Origin: Liolophura sinensis
Taxonomy: Eukaryota; Mollusca; Polyplacophora; Chitonida; Chitonidae
Reading direction: 5' to 3'
NCBI RefSeq assembly: GCF_032854445.1
Contig: NC_088295.1
Span: 47,851,385-47,915,384, forward strand
Length of the DNA: 64,000 nt
In this document: positions 47,701 through 61,621 of the stretch, one piece after another
Numbering within the stretch: position 1 is the first letter of the stretch
How the letters are laid out: the number at the start of each line of letters is the position of its first letter
Notes under the pieces: generated by a model
The model's input: only the letters and a program-made list of their open reading frames with translations
What the model was told of the DNA's origin: nothing
Databases searched by the model: none
Translations under genes and position numbers: made by a program

Positions 47701-50700
47701 CATTTTACAGACATGTAGGTATAGAGACAGTATTAAACAAAATTAAAATTATTGCAAATACATGTCCATAATATGGTGCTGGGTAAAGCACTGATACAAA
47801 TATACATGAAACTGTTCATTAACACATACCAATATAAAAAATAAACCCATAATGACAAACTGAAACAAATTTCCAAGTATGTCAAAACAAACATGTATTT
47901 TTTTTTAAAGAAGTGGACAAGGCAAAACCATGTTGCTTTCTTAATTATCAATTAAGGCTATCCTTCATGCATCTAGCTACTACATATTCCATGAAAGTCA
48001 TTTTAAATTTTATACGCTACTAAAGAGAAACAAAACTTTTCTTCATCTAAACATAAACTAAATTAGCACTTTAAAAGCAACATATTCTTAAGGCAAAATG
48101 AGTCACTGATACAGCTGAGAAACTAGGTCAAGTATAATTCTCTTTGGTTAATTAAGTGTAATGATAGAAGCTGGATGGCCTCAAGCATAATACTGTGAGA
48201 ACAAATTATCATGTCAAATGTCATTGATCTAAAATTTGTGACACAAAAAATGGAAAGTTCAGTACCACAAATACACCTCCAGGCACATAAATTAAGGATG
48301 ACAACATTCAAAGTTACTTCACTTTCAGCTTTGTTGCCTAGTTTTACAGGACAGTATAGTTTTTATTTGTACATCTGCCTTTATCTTTCTAAAGTCAAAA
48401 TATTTAAACATCTTTTTTTTTTTATAAAACTAGTACTTACAAAAACTTCTAGCAAACATATTATAAACACTTGACATGCCTGGTAAAAATTACTTTGCAG
48501 TAAGTTTGCAGTAAAATTAGAGCAATTTTGTCATATGACTTGAATTGTACTTGATGTAGGTTTTGTAGGCAAAAAACATCATCAGACTGAAAGATTTCAA
48601 AATTTTGAAACTGGCATCACTTATGTGCTTCTCTACTTCATACAATTATGACTCCATATGCATGATTTCTAAACTACATAATATATGTAATATAACCTTG
48701 GCAACATTGCTTGGATTTGTAATGGGAATGTATGAACTTTTTTCATAATCTATAATGCTGCCTGTCTATCAAACATGTCAAATGAATTGAAATTTGCGAC
48801 AAGTTTAATGCAAGAAAGGCTTTATTTAGCTTCATTCTGCATGCTGCTATGCATGGATGAAAATCTACACACTGAAAAAACAGATATGGAGAAAGCTCAT
48901 CTTTGTACAAGTGGGTGTCAGTTTATTATTGATGTTAATACTCTAAAAAAGACAAGGTAATTCAAAAATTTTCTGTGTAACCATGCAACAGGGGTGGGAG
49001 GCTTACAGTGAAATTACATTGTTTTAAAAACTTCCTAATGCTACATAAACAATTTAGATTATACACTAGTACAATCACAGCAGCCCAAACCGTATACGCA
49101 ACAAAAACAAACTTTTCTCATCAAAACTCAAAATAAAGAGAATATTTCTACACATACTTATTATAAGACGCATCCCATACATACCTGTCAATCACTTGCC
49201 TGTTAACCACAACAACATCATACAGCAGGTTCAGCCCCAGGACTGTTATTCCTGGTTCCTTACACAGCATAGATAACACAGCGAACAGCAGGCTACCCAC
49301 AAACAACCCCGGTCTACTCACAGAGAAGCGGAGAGTGTTGCCCGGTAACAGTCTGGTATTTGCACTCCTGTGTGGAATAAAAGGTAAATCAAAATGGATA
49401 AAGAAATAGGTACAAGTCTATATGCATTTCACAAAGTCATAAATGTGGGTTCAATCCCAGCCTTGGGCAAGGAAGTTGAATAATTTTTGTGAATTCTCCT
49501 GCTCTGACTATTTGTGGGATCTTGGTGGAAATATAGTGATTGGTGATGTTCTTGCGGCTGTTTGTGCAGTCTAAGGTTCCATGAAGACTTCTACCAACAT
49601 GATGTGCACACCATATATTGTTCAGCACTAACTACATGTCAAAAGGCTGCTGATTTAATACCCTAGGCCCTCAAGTTTCCTTCATTCATCCAACTGGTTG
49701 CCACATCATGTCACTAAATTTCTTTAGTATGGTGTTAAGCAACAATCAACAAACATTAAAAACACATACATTACGAAGACATCAAAAAAAAAAAAAAAAA
49801 AATAGTACAGTGTGCTAGCATGCTCTGATAATATTGTACAGTCTCAAAGACACCACACATGTGCAATGAAAATAAAGCCTACATGTATTACTGATCCAGA
49901 TTATAGGCCTGACTGACTATAGTCCATTTATCTTCCCATAGAGTCTGATGACAGGTATACCTGTGCATAAGAACACCCTCCCCCCCATACCCCTGGACAA
50001 CATCACAGGTGTAATGGGATCACCAGGCTTTTATTCTCATGATAATGAAGTCAATAATAGAGATTTACCAGCCAAATAAACCCCATTTTTCTGTGCACAA
50101 GCCGTAGATCAAATTTCACATTGAGGATTATACCTGTGATAAGTGTACCACACAATGTACTGTAAAACGTAGTACATACTTGTATACTAGTACTGTGGTT
50201 CACTCTAATGTGTAACAGGCTATAACTATATAGCCAACCATAGCCAAAAAGGCACAATTTTGCAATAGCTGCAATATATAGAGTTTCATGTCATTTTGTA
50301 CTCAGAACCACCCTTTGGGAAATAAACTGTAAGACCAATGATGAGGCCACCTAGGGCAAGGCGAGAGTCACATATCTCAGTTTTGAATTTTCATGTAGGC
50401 CTATGCGCCCCACTTTCAACTTTCAAACATGAAATCTATCACAGTATATATACTGTGTGTACGTCAGTTGAGAAATTCTAAATTAAACATAGCTACAGTC
50501 ATTGTCAAAGCATGTATAATATGACTTCAGACATATATTTCTTGATTAACAAATTCAATAATCATTCCAGCGTTTAATTTACATGTAACTAACTGGATGA
50601 TGTTCATTTAGGGGGGAGGGGGAGGGGGGGGGGTCAGTTTTATAGGTGGAGCCTACCAGAATGTCCTTGTTAATTAAACTACCATGCTTACCATAAACAT

Positions 50701-51115
50701 GACAAACTTGCCCCTGTGCAATGTATATGCTTGCACATCATATTGGTCGAAAATAAGCGGTCTTCAGTTGGACTTTATTTATTTATTTCATTGGTGTAGT
50801 CAAGAATATTTCACTTATATGAGAGCGGCATTATGGTGGGAGGAGACTGCGCAAAGCCCAGGGGGAAACCCACAGGTTGCTGGCAGACCTTCGCACATAC
50901 AGCTGGAGAGGGCTTGAACTCACAGCAGCCTCGCTGTTGAGAAGTTCCTCTGCGGCAACCGACAACCCACTCCCTCCCAGTTATAGACCTAGCTAACGAC
51001 CACATAAGCACAGTGAAGTACCACTTATTGCCACCTGAAGGCCCCGCAAACATTGGTATAGGGGAAAATATATAAAAAAAAGACTGTTTCCTCTAGAATC
51101 GCAGTAAATGGGCAG

Positions 51116-51157
<42 letters not shown>

Positions 51158-54100
51158 CTGCCCATTTACTGAACTAAGTACATGTGACACCATGCACCAT
51201 GCACTGGCCAGTCTTAAGGAGACCACCCCAATAACATGAACACATGATTCACTCAGGCATGTAACACTGGCAGACAGGACACATAAATCATCAATGTCCC
51301 TTTAAGTTCACAATGTAGACATGGTAGACATATAGATTTATATATAGATAGGAGAATATCTGTATATCCACATTTATATACAGATAGCTCTTCCGAGCTG
51401 ACAGGCACCATATTTTGGATCTGCATGTTCATACATGTAAATTATCTACAGTGAACAGCAACTGAAAAATGCTGGTGCAAAATCAAAAGAACAGATATGC
51501 ACAAAATTATTACATTCATTAATATCTGTACTATTATATATAAACACAACATTATAAAACTTATAAAAATTTAAGGAATACCAAAGGGAATTCCCCTTGT
51601 GCTTTCCTACTACATCTGTCGTTTTTGTGAATTTTTATCTATTAAAAAAAAATAATGCCTGCAATTCATTTAATATTTTTTAAAACTTTTCTAACCATTT
51701 CATAATTTTGTTCCCACGTGTGTGTCTTCATCATTAAAGTATATAAATCACAAGCAGATGTAAACCAAAGTACCTGTGCTGTGCACATTTCTGTTGCCAT
51801 GGCAACACAAGTATATCATATCTCAGAACAAACAGTATAAATGTGGATAGATTTCTTTGGGGATAGATTTCTTTGGGGACCTAGTCACATGTATGTGTAT
51901 ATATACTCCATTACAAATGGTCAAAGTTTAATTGCATGTGCACAATTCATTGTCAGTCCCGCTGTATTAATGCACACAGAGGATACTATAACCCAGGACA
52001 CACAATAGGTGCACGCAGTCACATGTTAGCACAAAGCTGAATATTTCTGTGTGTAGTGAGCTATCCTAGTGCCAACTTAGAACAAGAAGTATGAGAACAC
52101 AAAATATATAAGTTCTGATGAAACTGAGAAATACGCAGATACTTTGTACCATTTCAACAAGCAATCTAAATACACGTAATTATATATTCAGCTGTTCAAT
52201 ATGTAAATTATATATCCTTCCCAGCCAGTCTATGAGAACATGTATAAAACAATACCGAGTCAAGCTTTTTTTTTCTCCCACAAATCTTTTAACGACTACT
52301 TAATTAACATTTGTATATGGAACACATACCCTCTCTTAACTTCTTTCAAAAAGAAAAAAAAATCTTCATATAGTTGACAAAAAGATATGTGAGGGCGTGT
52401 TGGTTTACCTGGTGCTCAGAAAGCCCTTAAAATTCCAGTCGTCTGCTCACTGTACCAGGGCTTAATGCAAACAAGCCAATATTTGACTTGGGAAACTTCA
52501 AACACTTGTCACCTTTTTCACCTGAGCGTTAGATTGCTTGATAAGACATGCAGTGCCCGTCATGTGGGGACTATTCACCTCAAACTCTGAGATTACCCCA
52601 AAGTCAAGCTCTTAAGTCAACACTTGTATTGTCATTTGTCCTACATTGTACTTGGATCATATACACAGTGGTCAGTTTTCTAAAAACCTTTTAGTCTACG
52701 TTTTACAGTTCCACGTTTTTTTTTTATATTCGTAGTCGAATTTTGCTTGCCTCTATGTAAATCACTCATGTCAGAGTTATAAATAACAAAAAAAATCAAC
52801 GTTTTAATGTCTTAATATAAAACGTTCACAAGTGTGCATGCCAGTACATATTACCTATAAAAGTTAATTCAAAAAGAATATTCTGTTGATTTATAAAAAG
52901 CTAAATTATAAAACAGTTCACAGCTTATCATGCCTATAGCTCCATATGCAAGTTATAAAGTTCAGTGTTGACTGATCATTTTTTTCTCCCCTCCCCCCCC
53001 CCCTCCCCGCCTTCCTGCAGGCCCTATGACCCATTTTTTTAATCTTTACAATACTATTGGCAACAAAATCAAAGAATAACGCTGTCCTGTGCATTGAATA
53101 ATTACTTCTTGATGATCTTGATGTATAAATGTATCAAACAGTTTGATATGTTCTTATTACATGTGTATATGGTTTTCTCACATGGGTGTAACACCATGTA
53201 TACAGTTAATCTTTACACATGTATCAGCTAGAACACACACGTAGACAGGTAGTTCACAATACTAGGTGAGGGTCATGCAATTAGCATGTGAACATAAAAT
53301 ATTTCACGGAGAAACTATGTGATGTTAACAAAGGTCATTGGAGTTCCACGGGACATTTTCAAACATACACATCGCATGTAAGTAAATAGAATTTAGTTAA
53401 AATACATCAATGAAGCCATTATTACAGTTACACATAAGCTGGTACAAATGTTTTGGTACAAAAAGACTCGTAGAGAGTGCAAACGTCTGTCCCACGTGCG
53501 CAGTTAAATGTACAAACTGCCTCAACCACAAGAATACTGGCACCTAAGTGACAAAGTTTCTGTCCTATCTCTTAACAGTACAGAGTAGGAAGATGTGTTT
53601 ATGCCTGGACCCTGATCAAGCAAGATCACCACTAACTTAATAAACATTGTTCACAAGTGTTCCTGTGATGTTGCTGACAGTCAGACAGACAGACAGACAC
53701 TCGTAAAAAAAAACATATAACCTCTTTGGTGAAGGTGAAAAGGGATAATGGTTTCTTGAGAAAAAAAACTTCAGTAGTCAATGGTAAAAGGATATAATGT
53801 CTTGATAGCACTATGGTAAAAGGGTATGTCTTGATAGCACTATGTTAAAAGGATATAATGTATTGATAGCACTATGGTACAAGGATATAATGTCTTGATA
53901 GCACTATGGTAAAAGGATATGTCTTGATAGCACTATGTTAAAAGGATATAATGTATTGATAGCACTATGGTAAAAGGATATAATGTCTTGATAGCACTAT
54001 GGTAAAAGGATATGTCTTGATAGCACTATGTTAAAAGGATATAATGTATTGATAGCACTATGGTAAAAGGATATAATGTCTTGATAGCACTATGTTAAAA

Positions 54101-57100
54101 GGATATAATGTATTGATAGCACTATGGTAAAAGGATATAATGTCTTGATAGCACTATGTTTAAAGGATATAATGTATTGATAGCACTATGGTAAAAGGAT
54201 ATAATGTCTTGACAGCACTCACTGATGGGCATCAACACTGATGTAGAACTTGACACTAGGAGCTTGTATCCTGTACTGAGTTACAAGATGGCTGCTGTAC
54301 TCCTGTTGTCATGGTAAAGGTAGCAGCTAGTTCACATTTTAACGGCAGGGAGTGCTCTGGTCTTACATATATGGACATTACATGATACACTTATGACATG
54401 TTGCATAACTGCAATGTAGTATATCGTCTTATATGCATACTGACTTACCAAGCATATGTGAGGAAGGACAGAAGGAAAAACATCCCGGACAACACATCAG
54501 CTCTTCCGACCAGGCCAGAAACCTGAACCAAACATCAGAATGTATGTATATATAATGACAGCTAAGTTATATAAGCAAGTCATAAAAACTACATAACATG
54601 TAATATTGAGCAGTGACAAAAATCCTTTACTTTAATAGCTGAACTTCCTGGTATTTTGTCTCATATGTTTGTTATTTTTTTTTTTGAGATATTGATGTTA
54701 TGAAAAAATGGAATGCATGTCCCTTAAATTGTGGAGTAGCGTCTCAGCTTAACAGCAAGATTAAGGGTCAATTAATCTTTAAAATTTGACATGGTTTGGT
54801 ATATGTACATCATGATGTGTATATATTAGATTTGTAGCAGATTTACTTGTATATACAGCCATGTACACAATGGTAAAGGGCAGGTAGCCCTAATGTGCAT
54901 TAAAATGGTGACATCAAAGTACAAACAAAAATATATCACTGCCTAAACAAAAAAATGCATATTACTCTACAACCAAATGAGAGAAATTATGGTCACATTT
55001 GTGGAAAAATCTATGGGAAAAAACAGACAACAGCTTTCAAATTGAGTGAACTAAAAGCAGATCAAAGAAAATAACCTAAAGAATAAGTATGCGAGTGGTA
55101 GAAAAGTAAAACGTATACAGCAATTAAGTGCAGATCTTGGGGGAAATAAGCATGTACATGTTAATTTATAATTAGTGTACTTACAGCTTCTGTGTGAATT
55201 GGATGTACTGCAAATAGCAGGCCAGCTATTATGGCTCCCTGCACGGACAGACAGATGACGGACAGACATATGTGTGTAAAGAGCCCTGTGACTGCAGCAT
55301 GAAGTAACACATTTACTATGTGATAGCTGACAGGGTTGAATTCACTCAGGTAATGGTTTAGTCTGAAAAAAAAAAAAAAAGAAGTGATAAGACATTTTTA
55401 TGCAATTACTTTCTTGTATACATAGTGAATACACAAATGCCTTAATTAGGGTTTTAGAACTAAAAAAAAAAACGTAAATGCATCATACCAGGATGTCTGG
55501 AAAAGAGCAAAAAGCTGTCACAAGCAAAACTGATGCAAACATGTACGTGCAAACATGCTGACATAAATAAAAACAATTGGGCTAAAGAGTGCATTTGATC
55601 TTGAGCAACTTCAGCTGAGGCTTCCATGTGAAAATCTCTTCACGGCAACGTGAAGGATGGGAATGTATGATCTATCAACTAGCTTTCAACTCAACAATAT
55701 TAACCATCATATTCGAACTATACTATGCAATATTCTTATACATAAATAAGAATATTTGCAATTTTTACAAACTGCATGAATAACTTATTTTCTTGTTGTT
55801 TTTCATTTTTTTTTGTTTCGTTTTTATTTATTTACTTATTTATTTTTTTGGTTTGGTTGACCATAAATTATTAGTAATGGTTTAGCTAATTTTTGTAGGT
55901 TGATTGCTCTATGTTTATTAAGAACAGGCAATGGGTACACTGATGTACCCATCAAAGAAGACATGTAGTGAGGCAACAAGAATTCATTATTAAAATTCCT
56001 ATTAACTTCAGCCACCTGTGCTGAAATGTATTCATATATGTATATTAATGATAGAGGTCCATATACATGTATATGTTTTCACCATGCAGGTGATATTCAG
56101 TATGAAATGATGTTAATACAGTGTACATAAATGTATGTCAAAACATCTGGCAAAACCAGAGTAAATGTATAATACAGTAACAGTCTGCATGAATGGGCTA
56201 ACTGGGAAAACTAGGATTCATATTAAATAGATTACTATTTCACATTTCAAATAATAAGCCTGATATAATGGGTGAACCAAACTTGATTCCTTGTTTCCCT
56301 GTCACCCACAGGCAAATTTATTTCACCCTCCCCCTCAATCACCACCACCACATTCAGGATTTCATTTGTTACCAGAAATTATTGTCATAGCAGGTGATGT
56401 CATCATAAAATAATGACAAAATTGTTAATAAATTGTTAAAAACTGAACACCCTAGCTGATAAGAAACAAGAAATTAAGTGGCATTTACCATATGTATACA
56501 TCAGCATGATTTATTTCTTGGCACAGATTATCCATTGCAACCACAATACAGTAAAATAAATCTTGGTCTGACCTAAAAGTAAAACAGGTCAATCTGGTCT
56601 TTCTAAACATTATATATATATATAAGGACTTCTGTGAAGTTTAATTTCAATACATATTACAGTTAGTCATTATATCTTATCAGCAGGCAAATCTGAGGTA
56701 TTAGAAATCTTTGTTTAATAGTTAAAAGTTCAACTTGTAACTTCAAGCTAGAATAGGTAAACTAATTGTACTTTCAAATTACAAGTTCCATTGTGTAACT
56801 TCTAACTAAAGGTCTCGAATGATTAGGTCATTTAAATCAAGCAAGCTGCATCATGTAACCCAGAACCGTTAGCTTCAGATAATACAGTGTATGTTCAGGT
56901 AATACAAAGCCTCACATGTATCTTTACTTTTAGAACGTGACTAGCTTGGAAGAATGTCACATTACTTGACACACTGTCTGTCTCATATACAAGTATAGTC
57001 ACCATGTGTTTACACACACGCAGGATTTGGCACTCCAGTCATGAGCTTAGGCATGTCAAAGGTCAAAACATAAAACTTCAAGGATGCATGGAAAGGAACT

Positions 57101-60100
57101 ATAAAACAAAATAAAACACCCCCGCCCCCATTCGGCCAGACCCGTTTGGACTGTCCTCCACAGAGATCTTTTGAAACAAGGATCATTGTTGACGTCACTG
57201 CTACAAGCTACTTAATTTCCGGACTGACCACTGGAGTCTTAAGACAACTGTACTTTGAAGCCATTTTTACCCCCCAAAATGTGAAAGTTGAAAAATTTGT
57301 TTTTACTGTTATATGTTATTACACATGACAATCTGCACATTATGAAATAAAACCAAAGAATTTCATGATTACAACAATGAAATAACCATGTCTGTAACAA
57401 GCAACCATGTCGGTAACAAGCAACCATGTCTGTAACAAGCAACCAGGTCTGTAACAAACAACCATGTCGGTAACAAAAACTGTAACATACATGCACAAAT
57501 ACAACGGCTGAATAATATTGCTACAGCTTGTAGTGACTGCATGCACTTCCTGAAGAACAAAAAATGACAGTTGAGAAATGCAATTTTCAGCTCTCAGCAC
57601 TACTAATATCTGACCTAAAAATTAGAAGGATTACAGTGTTATAGTATCAGCCCCTGTCTTCTGAATAACATCCTATTTAAATTACAACAGTAAAACGTCT
57701 TTGTTCATGCAAGAAATGGTTGGTGAAAAATATTTCGACATTATATACCATGGTTGACACAAGGTCAGTTTTCTTTGTTGGAAGGAGATCTGCAAGTGCA
57801 CTTCGGATTGTCCAATAACAACAGTTTCGGACATTATACAGACAGCTGAGTAAATAGATAAATACCAGACATGTGTACATAAAATCAACCACGCACTGTA
57901 AAATATAAAAAAAAGTTTTATAAAATGCTATTTGTGTTATATTAGATTTAGTCACTAGTATATATTGCAACGAACATAGCCTATTAAGTACTATTAACAA
58001 TTTTTGGCACCTCTCATAATTTTATTTTTCTCAGAGGTTCTTTAAAGTTGTTGGATATTTTACGGTAAGGAATAATGGTTGTGTTCTGGTCAGTTGAACA
58101 GTTTACTCAAATGGTAAGGTGAAGAGTGGACAATGGTCACCTGACTTACACCATACGTGGGTCTTCTTTATCTTGCAATCGGACACCCACGGGCATAACA
58201 CCTTAAGGGCTGGGGTGAAATGGGCAATTTACCAACTGAAGCTTTCACCCATTTCTGTCAGTATATGCCGAGGTTAAAAAAGCACATGTAGAGCCTACAA
58301 CCTCAGGGCCCGTACATACGGTATATGCACTGTATAGCTTCAACCTTTTCAACCACTAAAGCACATTTTCAGTGAAATTTGTTTATATATAATTAGCAGG
58401 AAAATGATGCTAAAATGATTTGTTTGTGACATAAAAGATGCAAGCTTCACAAAACTATGCAATTTAATTCTGTATATCGCATACTTCTCTCAGAACTACC
58501 ATTATCAACAAATTTTCCTATATCTTTGAATAAAATAGTGAGATGGATGTTTCTGTCAATAATTTAATAGAACATCATTAAGATAACACATTTTGACAAG
58601 GCTATATCATTTTGTACAATCCCCAATATTTAAAATCAACTTATTCTTACCTCCTTTTTAGTGTCAACTGGATTTTATTTAAGAACTTGAGCATTGTTAT
58701 CTTCAATATGTTCTACATGTTTTTTATCCAACTAATGAACCAAACTTTCATGTTTACTTTACGAAAATAAAAATGGTAAGGAAACGTAATGTTTTGCTCT
58801 CAGTACTAATAACATCTGACCAAAATTAGTTAGACATGAAGACATTTTCAATGGAGCAGTTAGACTGTTTTTTCGGAAGTCACAAGTTGATAAAACTTGC
58901 TTATAGCACATGCTGTGGGATGTCATACAATAACCTAACATACAATAAAATTTTAAACTTCCTTGAGGAAAATATTGATTCCGGATACATTAATATAGCA
59001 TCTTGCTGATGTGCATAATCTTGCTATTCATTTCTGCTGTTTACAACGCATGCTATACATATGCTGACCTAAATATCATTTCATGCAGTCACACTGATGG
59101 TAGAGACTGATGTTCAAACTGGCCATTCACCATAATGCTATCTCTGTGAGTTTAGAGTTGAAGGTAAATCGGTTTGATAACACTATCTCAAGCCAATACA
59201 TTGATCAAAATGAGCATCATCATTATTTTTGTATCAGTACTGAAGATGAATATACTTACTCTATCTTATCTTTAATTATACAGGCATAAATACAAAGCAT
59301 AGTTGTTCCATAAGTTACTACTATGTACATAATGCACTAAGGCATTCTACATGCGATCATATAGCAATATACACTGAACAAGTTGAATAAATCTCACATA
59401 AATTAAATGAAATAAAGTATTGAAATTCTTAAAAAAGAAAATCAGAATATATGTAAATGTTTATAAACATAAAAATCCTAGAACTTTTACTTACATTTAA
59501 TCCTCACTTATACGGTCATGTACATTTTTCTAGTACCCTTTAAAGAATAATACACCCTGTATCTTATTATTTATAAAGCAAGTACTGAAAATGACATAAG
59601 TCCAGATTTTACTGTTTTATATTAATTTTGCTGAGAAAATATGCTAATAAGGCTCTTTTCTGATGTGTAAAAATGTTAAAAAATATAATAATAACCAAAA
59701 AAAAAAAAGAGTTTCACTTCCCAAGTACAAAGCTCCCAGTTGGGCTTCGGCAATACAAACAAACTGAATAATGAAGTAGACACATGTATAGAGTTTATCA
59801 GTTTTTGTGAAAGTGTTACAGTATGTCTATACATATATCTCATGCCACCACAAAGCGACATTTCTTTGTTTAAGCCAGGCTATGACCCAGATCGTGTACA
59901 CGCATGTGAAGTGGTGTCTGAAAAAATTCACATTTACACTTAAATTTAATAAAAAAAATATAGCAATTAAGCAATCCAGCAGATATATGTTTACAAATTT
60001 AGTTCCTTAATTATAACATGAGTGTAATGCCTTAACTACTTTAGTTCACCTTAAGTTTGATACATAACAAGGCACTTTCCAATAGTTGTATATAAAGGCC

Positions 60101-61573
60101 TTAAAATGATACCTTAGATGCCAAGAATTAAGTTTTTCTGATAAGAAATTAATTAAACCTCACAAAAAATCTCTTAAGTGGACCTGTGAAGTGGATGCTT
60201 AAATAAGCATCCAGAAAAATGTCTCACTTGAAAAATGCTAAGCATTAGGTGAAATACAGTATACTGACAATTGCATCGTAACATTAAATGTGCTAAAACA
60301 GTCACAGTTTAATTGAAACAAAAAGTAATGGCAATTAATAAACCTGCACTGTACAAACATATTAAATTAAACAGTTTCTGCCAACATCTGGCACCTGGAT
60401 ACAGACCATAAAGATGTGCTATCAACACACATGAAAGTTGTCTGACAGCTTAGTGTCAATTTCTTTGATTCCGGCTCACCAATGATACCCCATAGTTATG
60501 AACGTTTCCTACTGGGCAGGATTTACCACACCTCTAAAGGTGTCATTTTGCAATTATGCTCCCAGCTGTACATCAAGTTCCATACATGTATATGACACCT
60601 GCTGGCTTCAAGCTATTACTAACCATCTATCCTAACAATTTCCCAGGGTGTTTTTATTTAAAACCTCCTACTAGCACTTTATCCCTAGAACATTACACCC
60701 CCAGATGTGCTATCTCACCCTAGGTCACATGCTGTCCATTCACTTAATTGTTAATCCTGTCAGGCAGAGTATTAATTTAGAAATTAAATCAAAGAGGAAG
60801 ACACAATTAATGATAAAATCTAATCACTGCTCACTGCAATGTTATCTATTATCATGTCGAATTTACATGTGAATCATTCACTCCTCCTTTAAACAGTTTT
60901 TTTTTTTTTTTTTAATTTAGGTGATAACCCTACAGGAACCTTCAGTCAAAACCCAGTACTCTCTTATATGCCACTCAGTTAACTTTGTCCATATACAATC
61001 TAATCATGTAAGACTCTCAATTTAAAATATGCACTGCATAATTAACATTTTTTGGGAGGTCACAAATCACAAATACTTATCAACTTCTTACAGATCTAGT
61101 AAAGTTGTACAGTATATGCAGATGGGTTCTTTTCACTGAAGCCAAATTTTACCTGTAGTTCAACTGCACACATATTAATCTCAGTAAAGACTGTGTTTTT
61201 TTGTCATTATTGGTGACATATTAATTTATTTTTACCAGATGATAAATTTGCTCATTTTCACCATAATAGTTTTGGCACCTATTTTAAATATTAAAGAGGT
61301 ATTCGCGGTTTTTATTATAAATATAAACTCACCATCCAGCAAAGTCTGGAGGGGTTATAATATTTCACTTTTGACTCTGCATATATTAATGATAGATTGG
61401 ATGAACCTAGGTTAATTTGGACCCATTCAGTTTAATGTAAACCACTAGTATGCATGCAGAGATTTGAGGCAAAGAATGACATACTTAAAGTGATGCATAG
61501 ATTGTTACACATGGCAGTGTTAACTTAATACCTACATGTTGTACCAGTAGCTACATGCGCCCATATGCCATAG

Positions 61574-61621
<48 letters not shown>

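Noticed and set aside
54449-55362. Possible extra short intron in TMTC1 exon 2 (pyrimidine-rich TCTGTCTGTCCGTGCAG)
   Set aside because: The frame is open across it and the length agrees with vertebrate TMTC1. No donor at a realistic distance is present.
57239-57600. Minus-strand frames with repeated CYRHG-type peptide
   Set aside because: Generated by the five-unit 19-bp tandem repeat; no protein family and no splice support.
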